Source: Mageeibacillus sp. UBA3708 (GTDB lineage Bacteria > Bacillota > Clostridia > Saccharofermentanales > Saccharofermentanaceae). From it: a stretch of DNA of 19,037 nt. Where the stretch lies: positions 1 through 19,037 of the forward strand of contig DFIB01000076.1 in the NCBI GenBank assembly GCA_002371375.1, in the 5' to 3' direction. Under the pieces are notes generated by a model. It was not told the DNA's origin. It made no database searches and was given only the letters and a program-made list of their open reading frames with translations. The first letter of the stretch is position 1. Every line of letters starts with the position of its first letter. Below are positions 1 to 6,880 of this stretch, one piece after another. The position numbers were made by a program, and so were the translations under genes.

Positions 1-48
1 GAATTTAACTTTTCACTTCAGTTCAGTTGTAACAGAAGGTTAACCCTC

Positions 49-77
49 TTGCCAACTTGCTGACAATCAAGTATAAT
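49..77 (+). promoter_or_regulatory. promoter of tRNA-Val
   Basis: A -35 hexamer TTGCCA (49-54) and a perfect -10 TATAAT (72-77) are separated by exactly 17 bp and end 14 bp before the tRNA. This is a housekeeping sigma-A-type promoter read from the sequence. Confidence 0.75.
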
Positions 78-91
78 ACATCCCGTCATTC

Positions 92-168
92 GGGCGGTTA
101 GCTCAGCTGGTTAGAGTATCTGCTTGACATGCAGGGGGTCGCTGGTTCGAGTCCAGTATCGCCCACCA
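92..168 (+). tRNA. tRNA-Val (anticodon GAC)
   Basis: The acceptor strands 92-98 and 158-164 pair over 7 bp with one G-U pair. The anticodon loop TTGACAT gives GAC, which reads GUC valine codons. The T-loop GGTTCGAGTCC is canonical and CCA is encoded at 166-168. The gene stands alone with its own promoter and is followed by a strong terminator, so it is not part of a visible tRNA array. Confidence 0.95.
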
Positions 169-174
169 GAATGT

Positions 175-210
175 AAGTCACGCGTTTGAACAGAACGCGT
201 GACTTTTTCT
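175..210 (+). terminator. Rho-independent terminator after tRNA-Val
   Basis: A perfect 11-bp stem (175-185 with 195-205) encloses a 9-nt loop and runs into a T tract at 204-208. It lies 7 nt after the tRNA CCA end and separates the tRNA unit from rfbA. Confidence 0.9.
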
Positions 211-268
211 TTGATAGCACTTATAATAAATTTACAGCAAATATATACAATCTATGTGAGGTATTAAT

Positions 269-1150
269 ATGAAAGGCATTATCCTGGCAGCCGGCAAAGG
301 CACAAGACTTCACCCGATCACTCTCCCTGTCTGCAAACCGCTTCTTCCGGTATATGACAAACCTCTGATCTATTATTCTATAGCAACGCTCATGCGCGCC
401 GGCATCAGGGATATCCTTATCATAATACCTCCGGATGAACTCAAGTCTTTCGAGAGTCTTCTGGGCGACGGATCGAAGTACGGTGTCAATATCAGCTACA
501 AGGAGCAGAAGGTACAGCGCGGAATTGCCGATGCATTCATTATCGGAGAGGAGTTCATCGGAGATGATTCCGTATGTCTTGCGCTCGGAGATAATATATT
601 CTACGGACCTGCCTTCAGGCAGAAGCTCAGGGCAGCCGTCAAGGGACTCGCTGAAGGTGCCATTATCTTCGGCTATTACGTAAATGACCCCAGGCCATTC
701 GGTGTTGTTGAGTTCGATAATAACGGAACGGCAATATCTATCGAGGAGAAGCCTTCCAATCCGAAGTCGAATTACATCGTGCCCGGTCTTTACTTCTACG
801 ATAACAGCGTAATCGAGATCGCTAAGAATGTTGAGCCTTCTGCACGCGGTGAGCTCGAGATAACATCTGTCAATAATGTATATCTGGATGCAGGCAAGCT
901 CCACGTCATCACCCTTGAGAAGGAGTATTCATGGTTCGACGCCGGAACTGCTGACAGCCTCTATAATGCTGCAGGAGAGATCAGGTCGGCACAACGAAGC
1001 GGCAAGATGATCGGGTGTCTTGAAGAGATCGCAGTCCATAATCACTGGATCAATCTCGACGAGCTGGAGGAAGCTGCCGAGAAGATGAAGCAGACCCAGT
1101 ACGGCAAGTACCTGTATGGTGTTCTTAACGAACTAAGAGACGAGGTCTGA
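269..1150 (+). CDS. rfbA: glucose-1-phosphate thymidylyltransferase (RmlA/RfbA)
   Basis: The 293-aa product is a nucleotidyltransferase that would make dTDP-glucose from dTTP and glucose-1-phosphate, the first step of dTDP-sugar (for example dTDP-rhamnose) synthesis in the cytosol. Visible family marks are the N-terminal loop AAGKGTRLHPIT (residues 7-18), GDN at 107-109 for the metal and nucleotide site, EEKP at 159-162, ARGELEIT at 192-199 and WFDAGT at 222-227. The length is normal for the family. ATG at 269 is preceded by GTGAGG at 256-261. A TATAAT box at 222-227 could be its -10, but no good -35 is seen. The other rml genes are not in the window. The last 18 bp overlap the convergent membrane-protein gene. 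Confidence 0.9.
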   Translation: MKGIILAAGKGTRLHPITLPVCKPLLPVYDKPLIYYSIATLMRAGIRDILIIIPPDELKSFESLLGDGSKYGVNISYKEQKVQRGIADAFIIGEEFIGDDSVCLALGDNIFYGPAFRQKLRAAVKGLAEGAIIFGYYVNDPRPFGVVEFDNNGTAISIEEKPSNPKSNYIVPGLYFYDNSVIEIAKNVEPSARGELEITSVNNVYLDAGKLHVITLEKEYSWFDAGTADSLYNAAGEIRSAQRSGKMIGCLEEIAVHNHWINLDELEEAAEKMKQTQYGKYLYGVLNELRDEV

Positions 1151-1630
1151 TTCTTTCTTTGCCCCCGACAGCTTCAGGTCGATAAGGAATGCAAGGATTC
1201 CGACGCCGACCATGGCGATCGACCCAATCCATAGCATGTAATATCCGTAACTGTACGATATAAGATCTCTGGTAAGCCTGCTCTCCCAGCTGGTATCGGC
1301 TGTTATATCCTTTGCAAAGAACAGTGCTCTATGGAGGGCGAGGAACGCACAAACACTGCCTATTCCGAAGAATGCGTAGAACTGCTTTACCACAGCCAGG
1401 AATATTGCCAACACTCCGGCAAGGAGTATCACAATTCCCCAGAACCTTGTTCCTTCATAGATACTCACGGTCTTTGAGTTGCTCATGAATCTGATCCTGA
1501 CGTATGGCACAAACGCACCTGTTATAAATATCACTGAAGATATGATCCCAAGGATCTTAACGAGACGCTCACCCGGAGCCGGTTCGCGGATATCATAATC
1601 CTGACTGAGACTGCTGTTCGACAATGACAT
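1133..1630 (-). CDS. small four-helix membrane protein, function unknown
   Basis: The 165-aa protein has a short polar N-terminus and four hydrophobic stretches at about residues 26-46, 63-83, 88-105 and 130-155, so it should sit in the cytoplasmic membrane. No catalytic motif or named family is recognised. The ATG at 1630 is preceded by AGAAGGTGG at good spacing, which supports a real gene. It converges with rfbA and overlaps its end by 18 bp. It diverges from the VanZ-like gene, and the 90-bp space between them must hold both promoters. The loop between the first two helices contains a charged YEGTRFWG stretch. The function is left open. Confidence 0.75.
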   Translation of the reverse strand: MSLSNSSLSQDYDIREPAPGERLVKILGIISSVIFITGAFVPYVRIRFMSNSKTVSIYEGTRFWGIVILLAGVLAIFLAVVKQFYAFFGIGSVCAFLALHRALFFAKDITADTSWESRLTRDLISYSYGYYMLWIGSIAMVGVGILAFLIDLKLSGAKKESDLVS

Positions 1631-1658
1631 ACATTACCACCTTCTGATCACATCATTA

Positions 1659-1688
1659 TTGCCTTTTGATAATACAACATTTTATGAT
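1659..1688 (+). promoter_or_regulatory. possible promoter of the VanZ-like gene
   Basis: TTGCCT (1659-1664) and TATGAT (1683-1688) are 18 bp apart. The -10 overlaps the perfect palindrome ATGATATCAT (1684-1693). The -35 match is imperfect, so this is tentative. Confidence 0.35.
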
Positions 1689-1720
1689 ATCATCACATAA
1701 AAATATTTGAGGTTTTATTA

Positions 1721-2242
1721 GTGAATATACACACACAACTTACGCAAGTCCTCATCCTGGTTGCAGGGATGATCATTATACTGTCTTCTGCCAGGCATAT
1801 ATCCGGCAAACTATGCAAAGAATGGATATTCAGGCTGACACGCAATCTGATGTTCGTAGTATTTGCAGCAGCACTCATCTACCTGACATTCATTTACGGA
1901 GGAAGAGGCCGCCACGCCGGTATTGAGTTCGAATTCAAACCGAGCTTCTGGGAAGCAATCAAAAAATCTCATTACGGGGCCGTTGCTCACGCATCGCTTA
2001 TGAATCTTCTGCTTTTTGTACCACTCGGTTATCTTCTTCCCCAGTTCAAAGAGATAAGGTTCACAAGAGAACTCAGGTGGTGGCAGACACTCATCATCGC
2101 ATTTGCCGTCAGTCTGACGATCGAGTTACTTCAGTTAGTACTTCACAGAGGGACATTTCAGCTCGACGATCTCGTCCGCAACACCGAAGGAGGCGTCGTA
2201 GGATTTGTTCTCGCGAGACTTACGGGATGCAGAAGAGAATAG
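1721..2242 (+). CDS. VanZ-family membrane protein
   Basis: The 173-aa protein has the VanZ-like layout: N-terminal hydrophobic segments at about residues 5-23 and 43-59, the signature NLLLFVPLG at 95-103, a hydrophobic segment with ELLQ around 124-141, and RGTFQLDDLVRNT at 143-155 before a final helix. VanZ proteins are membrane proteins, and the founding member gives low-level teicoplanin resistance. Most homologues, including stand-alone ones like this, have no proven role, so resistance should not be assumed. Translation begins at GTG 1721 with TGAGG at 1708-1712. The gene stops one base before the end of the convergent TPR-like gene. Confidence 0.85.
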   Translation: MNIHTQLTQVLILVAGMIIILSSARHISGKLCKEWIFRLTRNLMFVVFAAALIYLTFIYGGRGRHAGIEFEFKPSFWEAIKKSHYGAVAHASLMNLLLFVPLGYLLPQFKEIRFTRELRWWQTLIIAFAVSLTIELLQLVLHRGTFQLDDLVRNTEGGVVGFVLARLTGCRRE

Positions 2243-2243
2243 T

Positions 2244-3152
2244 TTACTTTGAGTTAAACCTGTTCTCTGCCCAGACTAAATACGATATCGAAGAATCGAA
2301 TAAAAACGCATTATCACTCAATTCGACGATCAATTCCTCGATCGTGTTCGGTTTGTATCCGTATTCGCTCATCCCTTTCTCATACTTCTTAAGCTTGCCA
2401 AGTCTGAGTTCCTTAAGGAAAAGCTTGAAATCCTTGTTAGCCCGTGCCAGCTTATCTGCATATTTGCCTGCAGCACTGAAGTCAAACTTCTTAAAATACA
2501 GGATCGACAAAGGCAGCAGCATCTGAGTCTCATTAGCTTTATCGAACTTCGTGTGAAGAGCCAAAGCGTCCTCTTCCCTCTCCGTCAGAGCATAAAGATG
2601 CATAAGTATAAATCTGACACCGAGATTATCATTGGCACAAAGCCTTAACAGGTCCTCACATTCCGAGATAGCTTTACCGATCATGCCACATCTGACAAGC
2701 GCATCAACATAAGATCTTCTCATTCTCATGTAAGGCCTTGTCTCAATGACTAACCAGAACTCGCCTTCATATTCCTTGTCCATGTAGCCCTGCTTTGTCA
2801 TGACTTCATTGCCGTGCTTAACAGCTCTATCCAGCTTCTTCACAAGATCGACAGAATCTGTCGCAGACAATTCGGCCACAAGCTGCTCCGCATCAAGATT
2901 ATCGGGGTCAAGTTTTATTGCTTTACGGCCGAATTTAAGTGCCTCCTGAACGGTGCCGGCTCTTTGTGCCAGTTCCAGAAAATCATCAGATGTCTTCGCA
3001 TTCTTCTCGGTAATCACTTCGCGCGGAGAATTGTTATAATCCTTCATGAATTCTGCGAGAAGACTGTTAATCTGTTCTTCAGACATATCCTCTCTCATGT
3101 TATTCTCTAAAAAGTTGCGGATATCCTTCATTGCGGAGTCGTTATTCATCAT
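2244..3152 (-). CDS. TPR-like repeat protein, function unknown
   Basis: The 302-aa protein is soluble and helical. Residues about 60-100 (ALKFGRKAIKLDPDNLDAEQ) have the spacing of a tetratricopeptide repeat, with further degenerate repeats around 145-235. No enzyme motif is seen, so a protein-binding or scaffold role is the only inference. An ideal AAGGAGG site precedes the ATG at 3152; a second in-frame ATG follows immediately. It starts 39 bp after the HigA stop, so it could be read from the higBA transcript, but it may also have its own promoter in the AT-rich spacer, which contains the palindrome TTGTATCATACAA. The 3' end lies 1 bp from the convergent VanZ-like gene. Confidence 0.75.
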   Translation of the reverse strand: MMNNDSAMKDIRNFLENNMREDMSEEQINSLLAEFMKDYNNSPREVITEKNAKTSDDFLELAQRAGTVQEALKFGRKAIKLDPDNLDAEQLVAELSATDSVDLVKKLDRAVKHGNEVMTKQGYMDKEYEGEFWLVIETRPYMRMRRSYVDALVRCGMIGKAISECEDLLRLCANDNLGVRFILMHLYALTEREEDALALHTKFDKANETQMLLPLSILYFKKFDFSAAGKYADKLARANKDFKLFLKELRLGKLKKYEKGMSEYGYKPNTIEELIVELSDNAFLFDSSISYLVWAENRFNSK

Positions 3153-3186
3153 TCGGTATGGTCCTCCTTGTGAGCATATGCTGATA

Positions 3187-3199
3187 TTGTATCATACAA
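3187..3199. promoter_or_regulatory. palindrome TTGTATCATACAA
   Basis: Two 6-bp arms flank one central base. The palindrome spans the higA stop codon and lies 35-47 bp upstream of the TPR-like gene start. On the minus strand it also contains TATGAT, a possible -10. It resembles the TGTATACA palindrome upstream of higB, so it may be a second HigA operator (inference). Confidence 0.3.
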
Positions 3200-3491
3200 C
3201 GCGGGTGCACGGTCTTATCGAATCAAGTTCATCTGCGATCTCACTTCTCAAACGGCGTATATCAATGTCATTCTGGATATTAAGAAAATATAGTTCAGAT
3301 ACGCCAAAATACTTCGCCAGCCTTAATGAAGTATCTGCTGTGATCTTCCTTCTTCCATGCAGAATGTCCTGAATGCGTGACACAGGAACAAATATCCCCT
3401 GAGCCAGCTTATATGCTGACAATCCCAGTGGAATCATAAATTCTTTGCTTAGAATCTCACCAACTGAAGGTGCTTCAATAACCTTGTTCAT
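3192..3491 (-). CDS. higA: HigA-family antitoxin (XRE-type HTH)
   Basis: The 99-aa protein has a HigA/VapI-type helix-turn-helix: an N-terminal P-S-V-G-E-I-L segment, then helices covering YKLAQGIFVPVSRIQDILHG and the conserved ITADTSLRLAKYFG. HigA proteins bind and neutralise HigB and repress their own operon. I chose ATG at 3491 over an upstream ATG (3515) because GTGAGG lies 6 bp before it and the shorter form matches the usual HigA N-terminus. The Shine-Dalgarno overlaps the higB stop codon and the gap is 7 bp, so the genes are probably translationally coupled. Toxin-first order is the normal order for higBA. Confidence 0.9.
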   Translation of the reverse strand: MNKVIEAPSVGEILSKEFMIPLGLSAYKLAQGIFVPVSRIQDILHGRRKITADTSLRLAKYFGVSELYFLNIQNDIDIRRLRSEIADELDSIRPCTRVV

Positions 3492-3498
3492 ATTGTCC

Positions 3499-3789
3499 TC
3501 ACTTATGATAATCAACTATCTCAACATCATAATAATATGAATCATCAATCTTGAAGCATATTCGATATTGATCGTTGATCCTTATACTCCATTGTCCTTC
3601 CCTGTCACCACTAAGATGTTCAAGATGGTTTGCAGGAGGAATCCTCAGGTCATCTATACAAGCCGAATTATCTAACATTATCAGTTTCCGCAGTGCAACT
3701 CTCTGAATATTGACGGGGAGTTTGCACGAAAAGTCTTGAAAGTAGATCATCATCGTCTCTTTGTCTGCAAAACTCTTTATCCTGCCCAT
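3499..3789 (-). CDS. higB: HigB-family toxin (RelE/ParE superfamily mRNA interferase)
   Basis: The 96-aa protein matches HigB in length and motifs: an N-terminal IKSFADKET, a central PPANHLEHLSGDREGQWSIRIN, QYRICF at about 75-80 and the C-terminal VDYHK. HigB toxins cut mRNA on the ribosome. R70, R76 and the C-terminal Y94-H95 pair lie where basic and aromatic active-site residues are expected. AGAGG sits 6 bp before the ATG at 3789. The pair looks intact, with no frameshift. The local DNA is more AT-rich than its neighbours, which fits horizontal gain. Confidence 0.9.
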   Translation of the reverse strand: MGRIKSFADKETMMIYFQDFSCKLPVNIQRVALRKLIMLDNSACIDDLRIPPANHLEHLSGDREGQWSIRINDQYRICFKIDDSYYYDVEIVDYHK

Positions 3790-3804
3790 ACTATACCTCT
3801 TATA

Positions 3805-3827
3805 CGTGTATATGTCAATCGTGTATA
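3805..3827. promoter_or_regulatory. direct repeats CGTGTATA x2, likely higBA operator
   Basis: CGTGTATA occurs at 3805-3812 and 3820-3827, 15 bp apart; the second copy joins the palindrome TGTATACA (3822-3829). They lie 16-40 bp upstream of higB, over the likely -10 and transcript start, where HigA autorepression would act. The binding role is inferred. Confidence 0.4.
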
Positions 3828-3851
3828 CAATACTAATCCCTGGTCAAACAA
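3822..3851 (-). promoter_or_regulatory. candidate higBA promoter
   Basis: On the minus strand TTGTTT (3851-3846) and TATACA (3827-3822) are 18 bp apart. This would start the transcript about 25 nt before the higB ATG. A consensus-like TTGACA-17-TATAGT also exists closer in, but its -10 overlaps the translation start and cannot give a normal leader. Confidence 0.4.
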
Positions 3852-3873
3852 TAAGAACTTTTGTTCTTATTGT
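3848..3873. promoter_or_regulatory. perfect inverted repeat with LexA-type core GAAC-N4-GTTC
   Basis: Eleven-base arms (ACAATAAGAAC and its complement) flank TTTT. The core 3855-3866 is GAAC-TTTT-GTTC, which fits the Bacillus/Clostridia SOS box. It lies just upstream of the likely higB -35. It is also downstream of the acyltransferase remnant and could form a hairpin, but no T tract follows on the minus strand, so a terminator role is weaker. Confidence 0.5.
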
Positions 3874-3932
3874 ACATCAAATTCAATCTTATAGCAAGAT
3901 CACATGACATGTATAGTGGAATGTACACTTTA

Positions 3933-4427
3933 TCAGTCCTTTCTGAACAAGAATGCGGTATGTTTATTAGGGTTAATTTTACTTATATCTATCAACTCAT
4001 CAAATGATGTGAATTCCTTTCTTATAACGGAGCATTCATATGAGTAATCCAACTTTGGATATTCCTTGATCCTTCTTTCCACTTCTTCGTTCCATTCGTA
4101 TAGAGATTTGCAACCTACATCCTTACATGTCTCCCATGTTTTCCACTTCAATGACGCCATAGCATCTGCCAGTCTATTGATCTGATCATTCTTATCATAT
4201 GGAGAAGTAACCTTGATAGGAGATCCAAAACTGATATAACATTTCTTTGCTGTATATTCCATTATTACCGGTATTATCGGAACTTCGGCAGTCCCGGCAA
4301 TATCAATTATCCCCCAATACAAGGGAAGAAGCGGTTTACTGGGAGTTAGATTCCATGTCCCTTCCGGGAAGATGACAACATTATTTCCGTTACGCAGCAG
4401 TTTAATCATCTCGGCGGATGCTTTCAA
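3933..4427 (-). pseudogene. PlsC-type acyltransferase, N-terminally truncated
   Basis: The 164-aa open frame contains NVVIFPEGTWNL (residues 16-27), the FPEGT phosphate-binding motif of lysophospholipid acyltransferases, followed by PLYWGIIDIA and PIIPV as in this family. The catalytic H-x4-D motif and the membrane-anchor region, which should lie some 50-100 residues before FPEGT, are absent. The frame upstream hits a TAA at 4440-4442 and the only near start is TTG at 4427 without a clear Shine-Dalgarno. It is therefore best read as the 3' part of a gene whose 5' part was deleted, leaving it 32 bp after the ABC exporter stop. A role for the residual protein is unlikely. Confidence 0.75.
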
Positions 4428-4459
4428 GGATAAATCGTGTTACCTTTGGTCATAAGTAA

Positions 4460-6175
4460 TCACTCTATCTCCACAATCCCGTTCTCAGTAAACTCTATGA
4501 TCTTATCACATATCTTAAGAGCTGCAGGACGGTGTGTGACTATGATTACAGTCTTATCGGTCATTGATCTCAGATTCTCGAGAAGAAGTCTCTCAGTATT
4601 CTCATCGAGTGCGGATGTTGCTTCATCCAACAGCAGAAATGGACGTTCAGAGAATACTGCACGTGCAATAGCCAGACGCTGCATCTGCCCTTCAGACAAT
4701 CCGGTACCGCGTTCTCCGAGCAACGTATCGATACCATCTTCAAGCTCTCCTATAAATTCATCCGCACATGCGATCTTCAACGCGTGATCTATAGCTTCCT
4801 GATCAGATGACCTGCTCTTATCCGCAAAGCAGACGACATCTCTGATAGTTCCGGTCATAAGCAGATTGCCCTGAGGAACGTAAGCGAACATATTGCGCAC
4901 GTTATTATCAGTTCCTCTCATATTTCCTGCGCCATCCTTTATATACAGCAAACCTTTATCCAGCTTATAGATCCCCATCAAGATCTTGAGCACGGTTGAC
5001 TTGCCGCATCCGGAATGGCCGGTGAAAGCAACATACTGCCCTTTGCTGACTTCAAGGCTGATGCCTTCCAGAACAAGCGGCATATCCTCAGATTCGGAAT
5101 AGTAAGTAAATTCCGCATCCTTAAGACCGATTGCAGTGAACCCTTTCCTGTACATATTCAGCACATCATCAAGCTTAACCTCACCCGTATCGTCAGATGA
5201 ATATGACTCAATCTCCATTATTCTCTCTGCACTGGCCGTAACGGTGAAAATACGCGGAATGAGGCCCGTTATGTTCACGATAGGCCCCTGTAACTGATTT
5301 ATCAGCTGTGTGATCGCCATTAGAGTACCATAAGAAATGGTACCTGCAAGGATTCCCCAGCCGCCGTAGAATATTCCGAGGAAATACATGCCGTTCATTG
5401 CAAGGCTGAATCCCGCATTGGTTGCAATTGAGAACCTGTTACGCCTCATCCTGATATTCTTATGTCTTGTTGTATGCTCATCACACTCTTCCAAAGCCTG
5501 TGCCTCGGCGGCAAATGAACGTATCATAATAAGGCTTGATATGTTCTCCTGCATGAAGATCCTTAACTTACCGTCAGCCTCCTGAACTTCTTTGTGGAGC
5601 TTCTTAAGTCTCTTGCGGAAAGCATAGGCTATAAGTCCCAGAACTGCGCCTGCAGGGGCCATAATAACAGCAATTCTCCAGTCGATCATGATTATCATGA
5701 TAAGAGCGCATGTCATCCTGACGATCATACCGCAGAAAGAGGGAAGTATATCCACGACTCCGTTTGCAACCACCACGGCGTCATTTGTCATACGGTTGAT
5801 CCATTCCCCGGAGTGAACACTTGTTACGCGCTCATAGTCCCTGCTTAATATATTGCCGAACAGGCGGCGTTTAAACTTGTTCTCTATAGTAGCCTTGGCA
5901 AGTTCGGAGAATCTGTTGATCATGACATATAACAGGATCTGCAGACAGATTAGAGAGAGTATATATACAATGCTCTGTATGAACCCGTTCTTATTGCCTC
6001 CTACGGCATTATCGACAATGTCTCGCATGAACAGGGCATAGAATACTCCCGTTCCTCCGTAAGCAGTCTGAAGAGCCATGATAAGGCCGACATATGCCCT
6101 GCTTCTCCCGGGAACGGAGAAGATCCATCTGACGGTACTGCCCGCAACCTTTGCCGAATCGGATCCTTTTGTCAT
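4460..6175 (-). CDS. ABC exporter, fused membrane and ATPase domains (RiPP-type)
   Basis: The 571-aa half-transporter has about six membrane segments in residues 25-310 and an ATPase domain with Walker A GHSGCGKST (386-394), Q-loop Q435, signature LSEGQ (493-497), Walker B FLLLDE (513-518) and switch H548. All ATPase residues look intact, and it should work as a homodimer in the cytoplasmic membrane. It lacks the N-terminal C39 peptidase domain of many peptide exporters, which fits the separate peptidase encoded just upstream. Its ATG overlaps that gene's stop by 4 bp. The context suggests export of a modified peptide, but the substrate is inferred. The 3' end abuts the truncated acyltransferase. 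Confidence 0.9.
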   Translation of the reverse strand: MTKGSDSAKVAGSTVRWIFSVPGRSRAYVGLIMALQTAYGGTGVFYALFMRDIVDNAVGGNKNGFIQSIVYILSLICLQILLYVMINRFSELAKATIENKFKRRLFGNILSRDYERVTSVHSGEWINRMTNDAVVVANGVVDILPSFCGMIVRMTCALIMIIMIDWRIAVIMAPAGAVLGLIAYAFRKRLKKLHKEVQEADGKLRIFMQENISSLIMIRSFAAEAQALEECDEHTTRHKNIRMRRNRFSIATNAGFSLAMNGMYFLGIFYGGWGILAGTISYGTLMAITQLINQLQGPIVNITGLIPRIFTVTASAERIMEIESYSSDDTGEVKLDDVLNMYRKGFTAIGLKDAEFTYYSESEDMPLVLEGISLEVSKGQYVAFTGHSGCGKSTVLKILMGIYKLDKGLLYIKDGAGNMRGTDNNVRNMFAYVPQGNLLMTGTIRDVVCFADKSRSSDQEAIDHALKIACADEFIGELEDGIDTLLGERGTGLSEGQMQRLAIARAVFSERPFLLLDEATSALDENTERLLLENLRSMTDKTVIIVTHRPAALKICDKIIEFTENGIVEIE

Positions 6176-6621
6176 CTGCGTAGTCCTGCCCTGCGCAAAA
6201 GTTTGCCTGCCAAACGTCTTGTTCTCATGTATACATACCTGACAGGAAATATAAAGTGCCAGAATCTTGAATATATCCTGTAGCCTGTATCTTCAACTGA
6301 GACTTCCTTTCCTTTACGTATCACCTTCGAAAGAACACCGATAATATCGCTGTCGCTGATTCCATACTCCTTGTTGAGGCAATTATCACCACGTATAACG
6401 TAATCAGATTTTCTCACTTTGATTATCCTGTGAAGTATATACCTGTGGCTGTTACCGAATCTGTACAGCGGAACATCGTACTTCTTCAGCCGTCCTCCGG
6501 GCTTGACTATTACTACAAGATCACGTCCTTGTTTGATCAGGGGCATCATACTTGTTCCATGATTGGAATAGATGAGCTTTCCTTCTTTCTCAAGCTCCTC
6601 TATCATGGTCGATTCAGTCAT
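6172..6621 (-). CDS. S24/S26 (SipW-like) serine peptidase, probable leader peptidase
   Basis: The 149-aa protein has the signal-peptidase core: HGTSMMPLI with the likely nucleophile S24, then YILHRIIKV with H64 where bacterial type I enzymes have lysine, and RGDN at 77-80. The Ser/His arrangement is that of SipW and ER-type signal peptidases. A hydrophobic stretch near residues 120-131 (FWHFIFPVRYVY) and a basic tail suggest membrane association. I chose ATG 6621, with GGAG 7 bp before it, over a TTG at 6633. It overlaps the PqqD-like gene by 8 bp and the exporter start by 4 bp. In this context it probably removes the leader of the modified peptide (inference). Confidence 0.8.
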   Translation of the reverse strand: MTESTMIEELEKEGKLIYSNHGTSMMPLIKQGRDLVVIVKPGGRLKKYDVPLYRFGNSHRYILHRIIKVRKSDYVIRGDNCLNKEYGISDSDIIGVLSKVIRKGKEVSVEDTGYRIYSRFWHFIFPVRYVYMRTRRLAGKLLRRAGLRR

Positions 6622-6874
6622 CCAGCGCTCCAACCTGCTTAAGAGATTCGATTACTTTGCAAACGTCTGCTCTTATCTTATCTTCAGGGGCATCATATTT
6701 GTCCATCATTGCTTTTACCACGGCGTCTTCGGTCGTATCCTCTGCCAACAGATCAATGATCGCACCCATTGTTTTGTTGCCTCTTACGAGACCTGAGAAT
6801 GACTCATTTCCCGTGGGTATGAGCATTGTCTCGTCATCACTGTCATGCCTGATAAATGTACTTTTGATTTTCAT
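6614..6874 (-). CDS. PqqD-family peptide-binding protein (RRE)
   Basis: The 86-aa protein matches PqqD in size and pattern: an N-terminal beta region, a short G-x-L/V-x-x-L type helix around AIIDLLAEDTTEDAVV, and the C-terminal winged-helix stretch ending in ESLKQVGALDD. PqqD-like proteins hold the leader of a RiPP precursor and present it to the radical SAM enzyme. Stand-alone form and position between the HprK-like and peptidase genes support that job here. It starts 6 bp after the HprK-like stop and overlaps the peptidase start by 8 bp, so translation is coupled. This gene is the strongest hint that the operon makes a peptide product. Confidence 0.85.
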   Translation of the reverse strand: MKIKSTFIRHDSDDETMLIPTGNESFSGLVRGNKTMGAIIDLLAEDTTEDAVVKAMMDKYDAPEDKIRADVCKVIESLKQVGALDD

Positions 6875-6880
6875 TACTGA

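Noticed and set aside
221..904. 227-codon minus-strand frame under rfbA
   Set aside because: It is antisense to a clear RmlA protein, has no Shine-Dalgarno and no recognisable family.
3794..3817. TTGACA-17-TATAGT as the higB promoter (minus strand)
   Set aside because: The hexamers are good, but the -10 lies against the ATG, so the transcript would start inside the gene.
3833..3910. 25-residue minus-strand frame (MSCDLAIRL...) as a RiPP precursor
   Set aside because: No Shine-Dalgarno, runs through the SOS-like repeat and higBA promoter, and has no leader/core pattern.
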